In this document: piece by piece, positions 1 through 10,559 of the stretch
Position numbering within the stretch: the first letter of the stretch is position 1
Layout: the number at the start of each line of letters is the position of its first letter
DNA from: Variovorax boronicumulans NBRC 103145
Lineage (GTDB): Bacteria; Pseudomonadota; Gammaproteobacteria; Burkholderiales; Burkholderiaceae_C
Length of the DNA stretch: 36,044 nucleotides
Direction of reading: 5' to 3'
Assembly: GCF_001591345.1 (NCBI RefSeq)
Contig: NZ_BCUS01000063.1
Span: forward strand, 1-36,044
Program-made: the position numbers and the translations under genes
Notes under the pieces: model-generated
The model's input: only the letters and a program-made list of their open reading frames with translations
Databases searched by the model: none
What the model was told of the DNA's origin: nothing

Positions 1-151
1 GGCACGTACCCCGGACACACGCGTTATTCTCAAGCGTTCCCCGCCTCGCGCCCCCGTTCCCCGATCCCCGTCCGAATGTCCGTCCCGCATCCCCTGTCCC
101 CCGCCTTCCTTCAACGTCCTGCCAGCCTCGGCGCGCGCTGACAGCCTCCCG

Positions 152-931
152 GTGCAAGCGATTCTTTCCGGGGCCGTCCCGGTCCTGATCTTCATGGCCT
201 GCGTGGGCCTGGCCACCTACGCGCAGAACCTCACGGGCTTTGCGTTCAGCCTCATCCTGCTGGGCCTCGTGTCGGTGTTCGACATCGCCAGCGTGAACGA
301 CGCGGCCAATGCCGCGACCGTGCTGAGCCTCATCAACGCCTGGACCTACTTCCGCGCGCGCCCCGGCCCCGTGCCCTGGCAGCTGATGAAGCCCGCGCTC
401 AACGGCAGCACCGTCGGCGTCATCGTCGGGCTCATGCTGCTCGTGTGGCTCAGCGGCAGCGCCGTGTCGTGGCTGCGGGGCTTGCTGGGCGTGTCGATCC
501 TGATCTGCGCCGTGCTGCTGTTGCTGCAGGGCAAACCGCTGCCGGCCGTGTCGGGCCGCACCAGCTTCGCCCTCATCGGCGGGCTCTCGGGCGTGCTGGG
601 CGGGCTGTTTTCCGCCTCCGGCCCGCCCATCGTCTTCCACATGTACCGCCAGCCGCTGGACCGCGAACTCGTGCGCCGCGCGCTGCTGCTGATGTTCGCC
701 TTCAACTCGCTCGTGCGGCTCGTCATCGTGGTGCCCACGGGCCACTTCTCGTGGCACTCGGCGCTGCTGGCCGGCTGCGCCATGCCCGTGGTCTACGCCG
801 CCACGCGGCTGCACCATCGCCTGCCCAACAAGCTGCAGCCGCGCACCTTGCAATGGCTGGTCGCCGGGCTGCTTTTTGTGGCCGGCGTGACGCTGCTCGC
901 CACCGCCTGGACCGCGATCGCACACAGCTGA
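152..931 (+). CDS. TauE/SafE (TSUP) family membrane protein
   Basis: Polytopic inner-membrane protein of 259 residues, with about eight hydrophobic segments filling nearly the whole chain. Family features are two related halves and a Gly-rich stretch in the second half (GGLSGVLGGLFSASGPPIVF, about residues 143-162), typical of the TSUP family of sulfite, sulfoacetate or other organic-anion carriers. The start is a GTG. The first ATG (position 194) would cut into the first membrane segment, so the GTG is preferred although its ribosome site is weak. It precedes xdhA by 185 bp on the same strand but is not tightly coupled to it. The substrate cannot be read from the sequence. A link to sulfur compounds is a family default, and export or import of a purine-related anion is equally possible. 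Confidence 0.8.
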   Translation: MQAILSGAVPVLIFMACVGLATYAQNLTGFAFSLILLGLVSVFDIASVNDAANAATVLSLINAWTYFRARPGPVPWQLMKPALNGSTVGVIVGLMLLVWLSGSAVSWLRGLLGVSILICAVLLLLQGKPLPAVSGRTSFALIGGLSGVLGGLFSASGPPIVFHMYRQPLDRELVRRALLLMFAFNSLVRLVIVVPTGHFSWHSALLAGCAMPVVYAATRLHHRLPNKLQPRTLQWLVAGLLFVAGVTLLATAWTAIAHS

Positions 932-1020
932 AACAGGCTGAAAACCCCCGGTTTCCGGCGTGGCCCGGGAATTGCAGCGTCAATCCAAGGGTTTCCCCGG
1001 ACGTGGCATACCGACCCTCA

Positions 1021-1047
1021 CATACGCGTTATGGGCGTGCCCGTATG
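1021..1047. promoter_or_regulatory. Inverted repeat upstream of xdhA
   Basis: CATACG and CGTATG arms face each other across 15 bp, ending 69 bp before the xdhA start. The left arm is part of CATACGCGTTATG, itself a small palindrome (CATA-N5-TATG). The arm shares the ATACGC/GCGTAT core with the perfect repeat upstream of guaD and with the palindrome upstream of the adenine deaminase. Operator function is inferred from position and sharing only. Confidence 0.4.
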
Positions 1048-1116
1048 CAAGACCCCACGCAAGCCGCTAACGTCCATGACTGGCCCATGACGGGCCGCCC
1101 ACGAGCCTGAAAAAGC

Positions 1117-2730
<1,614 letters not shown>

Positions 2731-2732
2731 CC

Positions 2733-5192
2733 ATGAACAAACCCATCGACGCCCGCCTGCTGCAGCCCGCCGAGGCCTTTGCCGACTACCTGAAGAACAC
2801 CGCCGCCCGCATCAACGTGGGCGCCGAAGCGCTGGCCCACGGCCGCGGCATGCGCGTGGGCATCAGCCGCCCGCACGAGTCGGCGCACCTGCACGTGGCC
2901 GGCGAAGCCACCTACATCGACGACATTCCCGAGCTCGCCGGCACGCTGCACTGCGCGCTGGGCCTGTCGCCGGTGGCCAACGGCCGCGTGACGGCGCTGT
3001 CGCTCGACGCCATCCGCGCCATGCCCGGCGTGGTCACGGTGCTCACCGCCGACGACATCCCCGGCACCAACGACTGCGGCTCGATCATTCACGACGACCC
3101 GATCCTGCTGCCCGTGAACGACGGCGGCGAGATCCGCTACCTCGGCCAGCCCGTGTTCGCCGTGATCGCCGAAACGCGCGATGCCGCGCGCCGCGCCGCC
3201 GCGAAGGCCAAGGACGCGATCACCCTCGAGGCGCAGCCGCCCGTCATCACGCCGCAGGACGCGCATGCGCGCGGCCAGTACGTGGTGCCGCCGATGCACA
3301 TCGTGCGCAGCGGCGGGGCCGCCAACGAAGGCGACGAAGCCGCCGTGCGCGCCGCCATCGCGAAGGCGCCGCACCGCCACACCGCCACGCTCGACGTCGG
3401 CGGGCAGGAGCAGTTCTACCTCGAAGGCCAGATCAGCTACGCCATCCCGAAGGAGGGCGGCACGCTGCACATCCACTGCTCGACGCAGCACCCGAGCGAA
3501 ATGCAGCACCTGGTGGCGCACGCGCTGCACCTGGCCTCGAACGAAGTGCATGTGGAATGCCGGCGCATGGGCGGCGGCTTCGGCGGCAAGGAATCGCAGT
3601 CGGCGCTGTTCGCCTGCGTGGCGGCCATCGCGGCGCGCCAGCTGCAGCGCCCCGTGAAGCTGCGGCTGGACCGCGACGACGACTTCATGATCACCGGCCG
3701 TCGCCACTGCTTCTGGTACGAGTACGAGGTGGGCTACGACGACGAGGGCCGCATCCTCGGCGCCGAGATCACGATGGTGTCGCGCGCCGGCCACTCGGCC
3801 GACCTGTCGGGCCCGGTGATGACGCGCGCGCTGTGCCACTTCGACAACGCCTACTGGCTGCCCAACGTGAGCATGCACGGCTTCTCGGGCAAGACCAACA
3901 CGCAGAGCAACACCGCGTTCCGCGGCTTCGGCGGCCCGCAGGGCGCCATCGCCATCGAGAACATCATGGACTCGGTGGCGCGCGAACTGAAGCGCGACCC
4001 GCTCGACGTGCGGCGCGTCAACTTCTACGGCAAGGGCGAGAACAACGTCACGCCGTACCGCCAGACCGTGACCGACAACATCGTCCACGAACTCGTGGCC
4101 GAGCTGGAAGAAACCAGCGACTACCGCCTGCGCCGCGAAGAGATCGCCGCCTTCAACGCGAAGAGCCCGGTGCTCAAGCGCGGGCTGGCGCTGGCGCCGC
4201 TGAAGTTCGGCATCTCGTTCAACGTGAAGCACTTCAACCAGGCCGGCGCGCTGGTGCATGTGTACACCGACGGCTCGATCCTCGTGAACCACGGCGGCAC
4301 CGAGATGGGCCAGGGCCTGAACACCAAGGTGGCGCAGGTGGTGGCGCACGAGCTGGGCGTGAGCTTCGAGCGCGTGCGCGTCACCGCGACCGACACGACG
4401 AAAGTGGCCAACACCTCGGCCACGGCCGCCTCGACCGGCGCCGACCTGAACGGCAAGGCCGCACAGGACGCCGCCCGCCAGATCCGCGAACGCCTGGCCG
4501 CCTGCGCCGCCGAGCGCCATGGCGGCAACGCCGCCGACGTGCGCTTTGCCAACGACCAGGTCGAAGTGAACGGCCGCACGCTGGCCTTCAGCACCGTGGT
4601 GGGCGAGGCGTACCTCGACCGCAAGCAGCTGTGGTCCGACGGCTTCTACGCCACGCCCGGCCTGAGCTGGGACAAGGACAAGATGCAGGGTCGCCCGTTC
4701 TACTACTACGCCTACGGCGCGGCGGTGAGCGAGGTGGTGGTCGACACGCTCACCGGCGAATGGAAGCTCTTGCGCGCCGACATCCTGCACGACGCGGGCA
4801 AGTCGCTGAACCCGGCCGTGGACATCGGCCAGGTCGAGGGCGCCTTCATCCAGGGCATGGGCTGGCTCACCACCGAGGAGCTGGTGTGGCATCCGCAAAG
4901 CGGCAAGCTCACCACGCACGCGCCCAGCACCTACAAGATCCCGACGGCCAACGACTGCCCGCCGGTGTTCAACGTGCGCCTGTTCGAGGGCCAGAACTTC
5001 GAAGACTCGATTCACCGCAGCAAGGCCGTGGGCGAACCGCCGCTGTTGCTGCCGTTCTCGGTGTTCTTCGCCATCCGCGATGCCGTGTCGGCCGCGGGCG
5101 GGCACCGGGTCGATCCGCCGCTGAAGGCGCCGGCCACGAGCGAATCCATCCTCCGCGCCCTGACCGCGGTGCAGGCAGCCTCTGGCGAATGA
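2733..5192 (+). CDS. xdhB: Xanthine dehydrogenase large (molybdopterin) subunit
   Basis: Catalytic molybdopterin subunit, 819 residues, partner of XdhA. The start ATG lies 2 nt after the xdhA stop and is preceded by GGAAGGA; the open frame runs further upstream but only as an overlap of xdhA. Diagnostic motifs are MGGGFGGKESQ (from about residue 279) in the molybdopterin-binding region, TAFRGFGGPQG, GGTEMGQGLNTK, and VGEPPLLLPFSVFFAIRDAV with E768 as the expected catalytic glutamate that activates the Mo-OH ligand. The protein starts with a short N-terminal arm and then the aldehyde oxidase/xanthine dehydrogenase a/b hammerhead domain (HVAGEATYIDDIPE). Cytosolic heterotetramer (AB)2 is expected from the family. 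Confidence 0.96.
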   Translation: MNKPIDARLLQPAEAFADYLKNTAARINVGAEALAHGRGMRVGISRPHESAHLHVAGEATYIDDIPELAGTLHCALGLSPVANGRVTALSLDAIRAMPGVVTVLTADDIPGTNDCGSIIHDDPILLPVNDGGEIRYLGQPVFAVIAETRDAARRAAAKAKDAITLEAQPPVITPQDAHARGQYVVPPMHIVRSGGAANEGDEAAVRAAIAKAPHRHTATLDVGGQEQFYLEGQISYAIPKEGGTLHIHCSTQHPSEMQHLVAHALHLASNEVHVECRRMGGGFGGKESQSALFACVAAIAARQLQRPVKLRLDRDDDFMITGRRHCFWYEYEVGYDDEGRILGAEITMVSRAGHSADLSGPVMTRALCHFDNAYWLPNVSMHGFSGKTNTQSNTAFRGFGGPQGAIAIENIMDSVARELKRDPLDVRRVNFYGKGENNVTPYRQTVTDNIVHELVAELEETSDYRLRREEIAAFNAKSPVLKRGLALAPLKFGISFNVKHFNQAGALVHVYTDGSILVNHGGTEMGQGLNTKVAQVVAHELGVSFERVRVTATDTTKVANTSATAASTGADLNGKAAQDAARQIRERLAACAAERHGGNAADVRFANDQVEVNGRTLAFSTVVGEAYLDRKQLWSDGFYATPGLSWDKDKMQGRPFYYYAYGAAVSEVVVDTLTGEWKLLRADILHDAGKSLNPAVDIGQVEGAFIQGMGWLTTEELVWHPQSGKLTTHAPSTYKIPTANDCPPVFNVRLFEGQNFEDSIHRSKAVGEPPLLLPFSVFFAIRDAVSAAGGHRVDPPLKAPATSESILRALTAVQAASGE

Positions 5193-5286
5193 GCACCGGC
5201 CGTGCTCGCACGGTCCGAGCGTCCTTCCGTTCTCCAAATGCTGCGCTGTATAACTGTTCGCACAGACAAGAAAGGTGTGAACAGCC

Positions 5287-6282
5287 ATGAGAGACCAGGC
5301 GCTTTTCGACAAGATCGACCTTCATCTGATTCGGGTGCTTCATACCGTGCTGACCGACCGCAGCGTCTCGCGCGCCGCCATCCGCCTGGGCATGTACCAG
5401 CCGGCCGTCTCGGCCGCGCTGAAGCGCCTGCGCGAGCTGTCGGGCGACCCGCTGCTGGTGCGCTCGGGCTCGGGCATGGTGCCCACCGACGCGGGGCTGC
5501 GCATGATCGAGCCCGCGGCCAGCATCCTGCGGGCGGCCGAGATGCTGTTCTCGGATGCGCGCGGCTTCGAGCCGCAGTCGGCGGCCACCACGTTCCGCAT
5601 CGCGGCCAGCGACTACATGGACCCGCTGTTCCTGCCGATGTTGGTGGCACAGGTCAAGCGCGAGGCGCCGCTGTGCCAGATCGAGATCCATGCGCTCTCG
5701 CCCGATTCGGACTACCACGGGCACCTCGCGCTCGGGCAGGTCGACCTGGTGATCGGCAACTGGCTCAAGCCGCCGGAAGACCTGCACATGGCGCGCCTCT
5801 TCGGCGACGAGGTGGTGTCGCTGGTCAACCAGGACCATCCGGCCGTGCGGCGCGGGTGGGACCTGGAGACCTGGCTGGCGGCCGAGCACATCGCGCCCAC
5901 GCCCATGCACCCGGGAGGGCGCGGCATCATCGACCAGATGCTCGACGAGCTGGGGCGGCAGCGCAACATCACGGCGCGCTGCGCGCACTTCAGCCTCATT
6001 CCGGACATGGTGGCCTCGAGCCTGCTGGTGCTCACCACCGGGCGCCAGTACTGCGAGCGCTTCGCCGCACGGCTGCCCGTGAAGATCCTCGAGTGCCCGG
6101 CCGCGCTGCCGCGCCTCATGTACTACCAGCTCTGGCACGAACGCACGCATTCGTCGAGTTCCGCGCGCTGGCTGCGCGAATGCATCAAGGGCGTGGCGGC
6201 GTCGCTGCGCCCCGGCTTCGATGCCGCGCCGGCTGCCACTGCCCGAACCCTGCCGGCTGAGCCGCTTTCCGATCCTCCCTGA
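5287..6282 (+). CDS. LysR-family regulator between xdhB and the purine permease
   Basis: LysR-type transcription factor, 331 residues. The N-terminal winged helix-turn-helix spans about residues 10-70 (LHLIRVLHTVLTDRSVSRAA, then QPAVSAALKRLRE), followed by the effector domain (TTFRIAASDYMDPLFLPMLV, about residues 98-117) and a short Ala/Pro-rich tail. A ribosome site (AAGAAAGG) lies 11-18 nt before the ATG, rather far. It sits 94 bp after xdhB and 76 bp before the AzgA-type permease, all on one strand. The obvious inference is that it regulates purine catabolism here, perhaps with a purine intermediate as ligand. The sequence does not reveal the ligand. An AT-rich TATAAC lies about 33 bp upstream of the start, but no convincing -35 box accompanies it. 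Confidence 0.9.
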   Translation: MRDQALFDKIDLHLIRVLHTVLTDRSVSRAAIRLGMYQPAVSAALKRLRELSGDPLLVRSGSGMVPTDAGLRMIEPAASILRAAEMLFSDARGFEPQSAATTFRIAASDYMDPLFLPMLVAQVKREAPLCQIEIHALSPDSDYHGHLALGQVDLVIGNWLKPPEDLHMARLFGDEVVSLVNQDHPAVRRGWDLETWLAAEHIAPTPMHPGGRGIIDQMLDELGRQRNITARCAHFSLIPDMVASSLLVLTTGRQYCERFAARLPVKILECPAALPRLMYYQLWHERTHSSSSARWLRECIKGVAASLRPGFDAAPAATARTLPAEPLSDPP

Positions 6283-6358
6283 GCCCTCCGTCGCGCCGGC
6301 GTCGCGACCGAGGCAACGATGAACGAACCGCCACATACAACAGCTGGAGACAAGCGAA

Positions 6359-7756
6359 ATGAACAGGTATGAAGAGGTGCCCAAGGCCACCACTCCCCGG
6401 GCCGCCGGGGCCACCGAGGCGGCGCCGTTGCGTGCGGCCACCGCACCGGCCAACGCCGGTCTGCTGGAACGCTTTTTCAAGCTGACCGAGCACAACACCA
6501 CCGTGCGCACCGAAGTCATCGCAGGGCTGACCACCTTCCTGACGATGGCCTACATCATCTTCGTGAACCCGTCGATCCTCGGGGACGCGGGCATGCCCAA
6601 GGGCGCCGTCTTCGTCGCCACCTGCCTGATCGCGGCCATCGGCACGCTGATCATGGGCCTGTACGCCAACTACCCGATCGCCATGGCGCCGGGCATGGGC
6701 CTGAACGCCTACTTCGCCTACGTGGTCGTGCTCGGCATGGGCTACACGTGGCAGACCGCGCTGGGCGCGGTGTTCATCTCGGGCTGCCTGTTCCTGATCG
6801 TGACGGTCACCGGGTTGCGGGAGCTGTTCATCGCGGGCATACCGCAGTCGCTGCGAACGGCGATCACCGTGGGCATCGGCATGTTCCTGGCGCTCATCGC
6901 GCTCAAGAGCGCGGGCGTGGTCGCGGCTTCGCCGGCCACCTTCGTCACGCTGGGCGACCTGCACTCGGCGCCCGTGATCCTGGCGACCATCGGCTTCCTC
7001 ATGATCGTGGCGCTCGACCGGCTCAAGGTGCGCGGCGCCATCCTGATCGGCATCCTCACGGTGACGGTGCTGTCGTTCTTCTTCGGCGGCAACAAGTTCC
7101 ACGGCGTGTTCGACGCACCGCCGTCCATCGCGCCGACCTTCATGCAGCTGGACATCCTGAGCGCGCTCAAGGGCGGCATCCTGAACGTGGTGCTGGTGTT
7201 CTTCCTGGTCGAGATGTTCGACGCCACCGGCACGCTGATGGGTGTGGCCAAGCGCGCGGGCCTGCTGGTGCCGGGCAAGATGGAACGCATGAACAAGGCG
7301 CTGCTGGCCGACAGCGGCGCGATCTTCGCGGGCTCGCTGCTGGGCACGTCGAGCACCACGGCCTACGTGGAAAGCGCAGCCGGCGTGCAAGCCGGTGGCC
7401 GCACCGGCCTCACGGCCGTGGTGGTGGCGGTGCTGTTCCTGGCCTGCCTGATGATCTCGCCGCTGGCGGGCTCGGTGCCGGCCTACGCCACCGCACCGGC
7501 GCTGCTCTTCGTGGGCTGCCTGATGCTGCGCGACCTGGTCGAGCTCGACTGGGAAGACACCACCGAGGTGATCCCGGCGGCCGTCACGGCGCTGGCCATG
7601 CCCTTCACCTACTCGATCGCCAACGGCCTGGCCTTCGGCTTCATCACCTACGCGGTGCTCAAGCTGTGCACCGGCCGGGCACGGGAAGTGCATGCGATGG
7701 TGTGGGTGATCGCGGCGATCTTCCTGTTCAAGTTCGCCTACATCGGCGGACACTGA
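6359..7756 (+). CDS. AzgA-type purine (adenine/guanine/hypoxanthine) permease, NCS2 family
   Basis: Inner-membrane nucleobase transporter of 465 residues, the usual size for the AzgA branch of NCS2 (COG2252). The opening block TEVIAGLTTFLTMAYIIFVN and the motif YPIAMAPGMGLNAYFAY are characteristic of this branch, as is LLGTSSTTAYVESAAGVQAG in the second half. About 12 hydrophobic segments are visible. Family members are proton-coupled importers of hypoxanthine, guanine and adenine, as in the E. coli PurP/YicO and GhxP/GhxQ groups. Its position between xdhAB and the ABC transporter supports uptake of oxidisable purines. An N-terminal tail of about 40 hydrophilic residues precedes the first membrane segment. 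The exact base specificity cannot be assigned. Confidence 0.92.
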   Translation: MNRYEEVPKATTPRAAGATEAAPLRAATAPANAGLLERFFKLTEHNTTVRTEVIAGLTTFLTMAYIIFVNPSILGDAGMPKGAVFVATCLIAAIGTLIMGLYANYPIAMAPGMGLNAYFAYVVVLGMGYTWQTALGAVFISGCLFLIVTVTGLRELFIAGIPQSLRTAITVGIGMFLALIALKSAGVVAASPATFVTLGDLHSAPVILATIGFLMIVALDRLKVRGAILIGILTVTVLSFFFGGNKFHGVFDAPPSIAPTFMQLDILSALKGGILNVVLVFFLVEMFDATGTLMGVAKRAGLLVPGKMERMNKALLADSGAIFAGSLLGTSSTTAYVESAAGVQAGGRTGLTAVVVAVLFLACLMISPLAGSVPAYATAPALLFVGCLMLRDLVELDWEDTTEVIPAAVTALAMPFTYSIANGLAFGFITYAVLKLCTGRAREVHAMVWVIAAIFLFKFAYIGGH

Positions 7757-7783
7757 AGGACGCGCCGTCGGGCGCCGATGGTC

Positions 7784-7817
7784 GCGGGGACGCTATTAAA
7801 CTTATAGCTGTCCCCGC
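7784..7817. repeat. Imperfect 34-bp palindrome between permease and ABC genes
   Basis: GCGGGGAC-GCTAT (7784-7796) pairs with ATAGC-T-GTCCCCGC (7804-7817) across a 7-nt loop TAAACTT, with one bulged T: 13 pairs in all. It lies in the 99-bp gap after the permease. There is no U-run after it, so it is not a classical intrinsic terminator. It could stabilise the permease mRNA end, act as a protein site (TAT-N7-ATA core), or be a dispersed intergenic element. A related core occurs at 30244-30264. Confidence 0.6.
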
Positions 7818-7855
7818 TTGTTGATGTTGAACGAGACAAACCCACGAAACCCGGC

Positions 7856-9406
7856 ATGACAACCCCCAGACTCCAGCTGGCGCACATCACCAAGCGGTAT
7901 CCCGCGGTGGTGGCCAACAGCGACATCTCCCTGGCCGTGCAGCCCGGCGAAATCCATGCCGTGCTCGGAGAAAACGGCGCGGGCAAATCGACCCTGATGA
8001 AGATCATCTACGGCTCGGTCAAGCCCGACGAAGGCACCGTCACCTTCGACGGCCAGGCGGTCAACCTGCGCAACCCGCAGCAGGCGCGCGCGCTGGGCAT
8101 CAGCATGGTGTTCCAGCACTTCAGCCTGTTCGACACGCTCACCGTGGCCGAGAACGTCTGGCTGGGCCTGGACAAGTCGCTCGCGCTGGCCGAGGTGGCC
8201 CGCAGCATCACGGCCAAGGCCAGCGAATACGGGCTGGACATCGACCCCTCGCGCCCCGTGCACACGCTGTCGGTGGGCGAGATGCAGCGGGTGGAGATCA
8301 TCCGCGCGCTGCTCACCAACCCCAAGCTGCTGATCCTGGACGAGCCGACCTCGGTGCTCACGCCGCAGGCCGTGATCCGCCTGTTCGGCGTGCTGAACAA
8401 GCTGGCCTCGGAAGGCTGCAGCATCCTGTACATCAGCCACAAGCTGCACGAGATCCAGGAGCTGTGCACCGCCTGCACCGTGCTGCGCGGCGGCAAGGTC
8501 ACGGGCGTGTGCAACCCGCGCAACGAGAGCACCGAATCGCTCTCGCGCCTCATGATCGGCAGCGAGCCGCCGCCGCTGCAGCACCGCCCGCTGCATGCCG
8601 GCGCCGTGGCGCTGCGCGTGCAGGGTCTGAAGCTGGCGCGCGAGGACCAGTTCGGCGTCGACCTGGACGGCATCTCCTTCGACGTGCGCGCGGGCGAGGT
8701 CGTCGGCATCGCCGGTGTCTCGGGCAACGGCCAGAAGGAACTGCTGTACACGCTCTCGGGCGAGGACGTGCGCGCCGAGCCCGCCATGGTGCGCGTGTTC
8801 GACCATCCGGCCGGCCGGCTGCGCCCGCGCGCGCGGCGTGCGCTGGGCCTGCATTTCGTGCCCGAGGAACGGCTGGGGCGCGGCGCCGTGCCCACGCTGG
8901 GCCTGGCGCACAACCTGCTGCTCACGCGCAGCAACGCGGTGGGCAAGGGCGGCTGGATCCGCACCGCCGAGCTCGACAAGCAGGCGCGTTCCATCATCGA
9001 TCGCTTCAAGGTGAAGGCCGGCGGCCCGGGCGCGGCGGCGCGCTCGCTGTCGGGCGGCAACCTGCAGAAGTTCATCGTCGGCCGCGAGATCGACGCCAAC
9101 CCCAAGCTCTTCATCGTCTCGCAGCCGACCTGGGGCGTGGACGTGGGCGCGGCCGCGCTCATCCACGCCGAGATCCTGGCGCTGCGCGACGCCGGCTGCG
9201 CCGTGCTCGTGATCAGCGAGGAGCTGGACGAGCTGTTCAACATCTGCGACCGGCTGCACGTGATCGCCAAGGGGCGGCTGTCGCCCTCGATCGACCGCGC
9301 GGCGGCCACGCTGCCGCAGATCGGCGAATGGATGAGCGGCCTGTGGCCGCAGGCGCAGCCCCACCAGAACAACAACAAGAAGGAGGGCGCGCATGCTCAA
9401 GCTTGA
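7856..9406 (+). CDS. ABC transporter double ATPase, nucleoside/purine type
   Basis: ATP-binding subunit of 516 residues with two fused nucleotide-binding domains, the layout of RbsA-like importers and of the BMP-dependent nucleoside importers (NupA/YufO type). Domain 1 has Walker A GENGAGKST (residues 38-46), signature LSVGEMQRVE and Walker B LLILDEPTSVLTPQ. Domain 2 has a degenerate Walker A (GVSGNGQKELL, no GKS), signature LSGGNLQKF and a Walker B ending in SQPTWGVDVGAA where the usual DEP is SQP. One dead and one live ATP site is normal for this group. The 3' end overlaps the next permease gene by 14 nt. It drives import of purine nucleosides or bases captured by the BMP lipoprotein encoded three genes downstream. 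Confidence 0.93.
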   Translation: MTTPRLQLAHITKRYPAVVANSDISLAVQPGEIHAVLGENGAGKSTLMKIIYGSVKPDEGTVTFDGQAVNLRNPQQARALGISMVFQHFSLFDTLTVAENVWLGLDKSLALAEVARSITAKASEYGLDIDPSRPVHTLSVGEMQRVEIIRALLTNPKLLILDEPTSVLTPQAVIRLFGVLNKLASEGCSILYISHKLHEIQELCTACTVLRGGKVTGVCNPRNESTESLSRLMIGSEPPPLQHRPLHAGAVALRVQGLKLAREDQFGVDLDGISFDVRAGEVVGIAGVSGNGQKELLYTLSGEDVRAEPAMVRVFDHPAGRLRPRARRALGLHFVPEERLGRGAVPTLGLAHNLLLTRSNAVGKGGWIRTAELDKQARSIIDRFKVKAGGPGAAARSLSGGNLQKFIVGREIDANPKLFIVSQPTWGVDVGAAALIHAEILALRDAGCAVLVISEELDELFNICDRLHVIAKGRLSPSIDRAAATLPQIGEWMSGLWPQAQPHQNNNKKEGAHAQA

Positions 9407-10556
9407 ACCCCGCCCGGAGCTGTCGCGCTTCTGGAGCTACGGCTCGCCGATCCTGGCGCTCTTGATCACCGTGCTCATCGGCGTGGCGCTGTTCGCCGCG
9501 CTCGGCAAGGACCCGGTCAAGGGCCTGCAGGTGTTCTTCTACGAGCCGATCAAGAGCGGCTACGCCATCGGCGAGCTGATGGTCAAGGCCACGCCGCTGC
9601 TCATCATTGCGCTCGGCCTGGCCGTGTGCTTTCGCTCCAACGTCTGGAACATCGGCGCCGAAGGGCAGTTCGTCTGCGGCGCCATCGCGGCGGGCGGCGT
9701 GGCGCTCCTGGCCGACAAGAGCACCGGCAGCTGGATCGTCGTGGCCATTCTGCTGGCGGGCATCCTGGGGGGCATGGTGTGGGCGGGCATCGTCGCGTTC
9801 CTGCGCGACAAGTTCAACGCCAACGAAATCCTCGTGAGCCTGATGCTGGTCTACGTGGCCACGCTGATGCTGAGCTACCTGGTCTTCGGCCCCTGGAAAG
9901 ATCCGCAGGGCTACAACTTTCCGCAGACCAAGACCTTCGAGGCGGTGACGCAGATCCCGCGGCTCATGAAGGGTTCGCGCGTGTCGATCGGGCTGATCAT
10001 CGCGCTGGTCGGCGCGGGCGCGCTGTGGGTGTTCTTGTTCCGCACGCGCGCGGGCTTCGCGCAGCAGGTCGGCGGGCTGGCGCCCGCGGCGGCGCGCTAT
10101 GCCGGCTTCTCGGCACGCCGCGCGGTGTGGATCGCGCTGCTCACCTCGGGCGGCGCGGCCGGCCTGGCCGGTGCGCTCGAAGTGGCGGGCCCCATCGGCC
10201 AACTCACGCCGTACGTGCCGGCGGGCTACGGCTTCGCGGCCATCATCGTGGCCTTCGTCGGGCGGCTGCATCCGGTGGGCATGATCTTCTCGGCGATCCT
10301 GATGAGCATGTTCTACATCGGCGGCGAGCTCGCGCAGTCGCGCCTGGGCCTGCCCAAGTCGCTCACCGGGGTGTTCCAGGGCCTGCTGCTGTTCACGCTC
10401 CTGGCCTGCGACACGCTCATCGCCTACCGCATCCGCCGCAAGGCCGGCGCCAAGGCCGCGACGCTGACCACAAGCTCGCTGCAGGTCAGCACGCCGATCA
10501 CCGCGCCGACCGCGCCCGTTGCGCCGACCGCGCGTGCCACCGAAGGAGGGCTCTGA
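9393..10556 (+). CDS. ABC transporter permease 1 (BMP-type nucleoside importer)
   Basis: Inner-membrane permease of 387 residues, BPD_transp_2 family, paralogous to the next gene. The conserved segment LGLAVCFRSNVWNIGAEGQF (about residues 71-90) is the hallmark of the larger permease of BMP-dependent nucleoside transporters. About nine to ten membrane segments are visible. The ATG lies inside the end of the ATPase gene (14-nt overlap) with an AAGGAGG-like ribosome site inside that gene, so translation is coupled. The last 35 residues are a hydrophilic tail rich in Ala, Pro and Thr (TAPTAPVAPTAR), probably disordered and not needed for transport. Confidence 0.92.
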   Translation: MLKLEPRPELSRFWSYGSPILALLITVLIGVALFAALGKDPVKGLQVFFYEPIKSGYAIGELMVKATPLLIIALGLAVCFRSNVWNIGAEGQFVCGAIAAGGVALLADKSTGSWIVVAILLAGILGGMVWAGIVAFLRDKFNANEILVSLMLVYVATLMLSYLVFGPWKDPQGYNFPQTKTFEAVTQIPRLMKGSRVSIGLIIALVGAGALWVFLFRTRAGFAQQVGGLAPAAARYAGFSARRAVWIALLTSGGAAGLAGALEVAGPIGQLTPYVPAGYGFAAIIVAFVGRLHPVGMIFSAILMSMFYIGGELAQSRLGLPKSLTGVFQGLLLFTLLACDTLIAYRIRRKAGAKAATLTTSSLQVSTPITAPTAPVAPTARATEGGL

Positions 10557-10559
10557 ACC

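Noticed and set aside
9120..9160. Apparent loss of the second Walker B (SQPTWGVD) in the ABC ATPase as a sign of a broken gene
   Set aside because: Degenerate motifs in the second domain are normal in BMP-dependent nucleoside and RbsA-like ATPases; the frame and length are intact.
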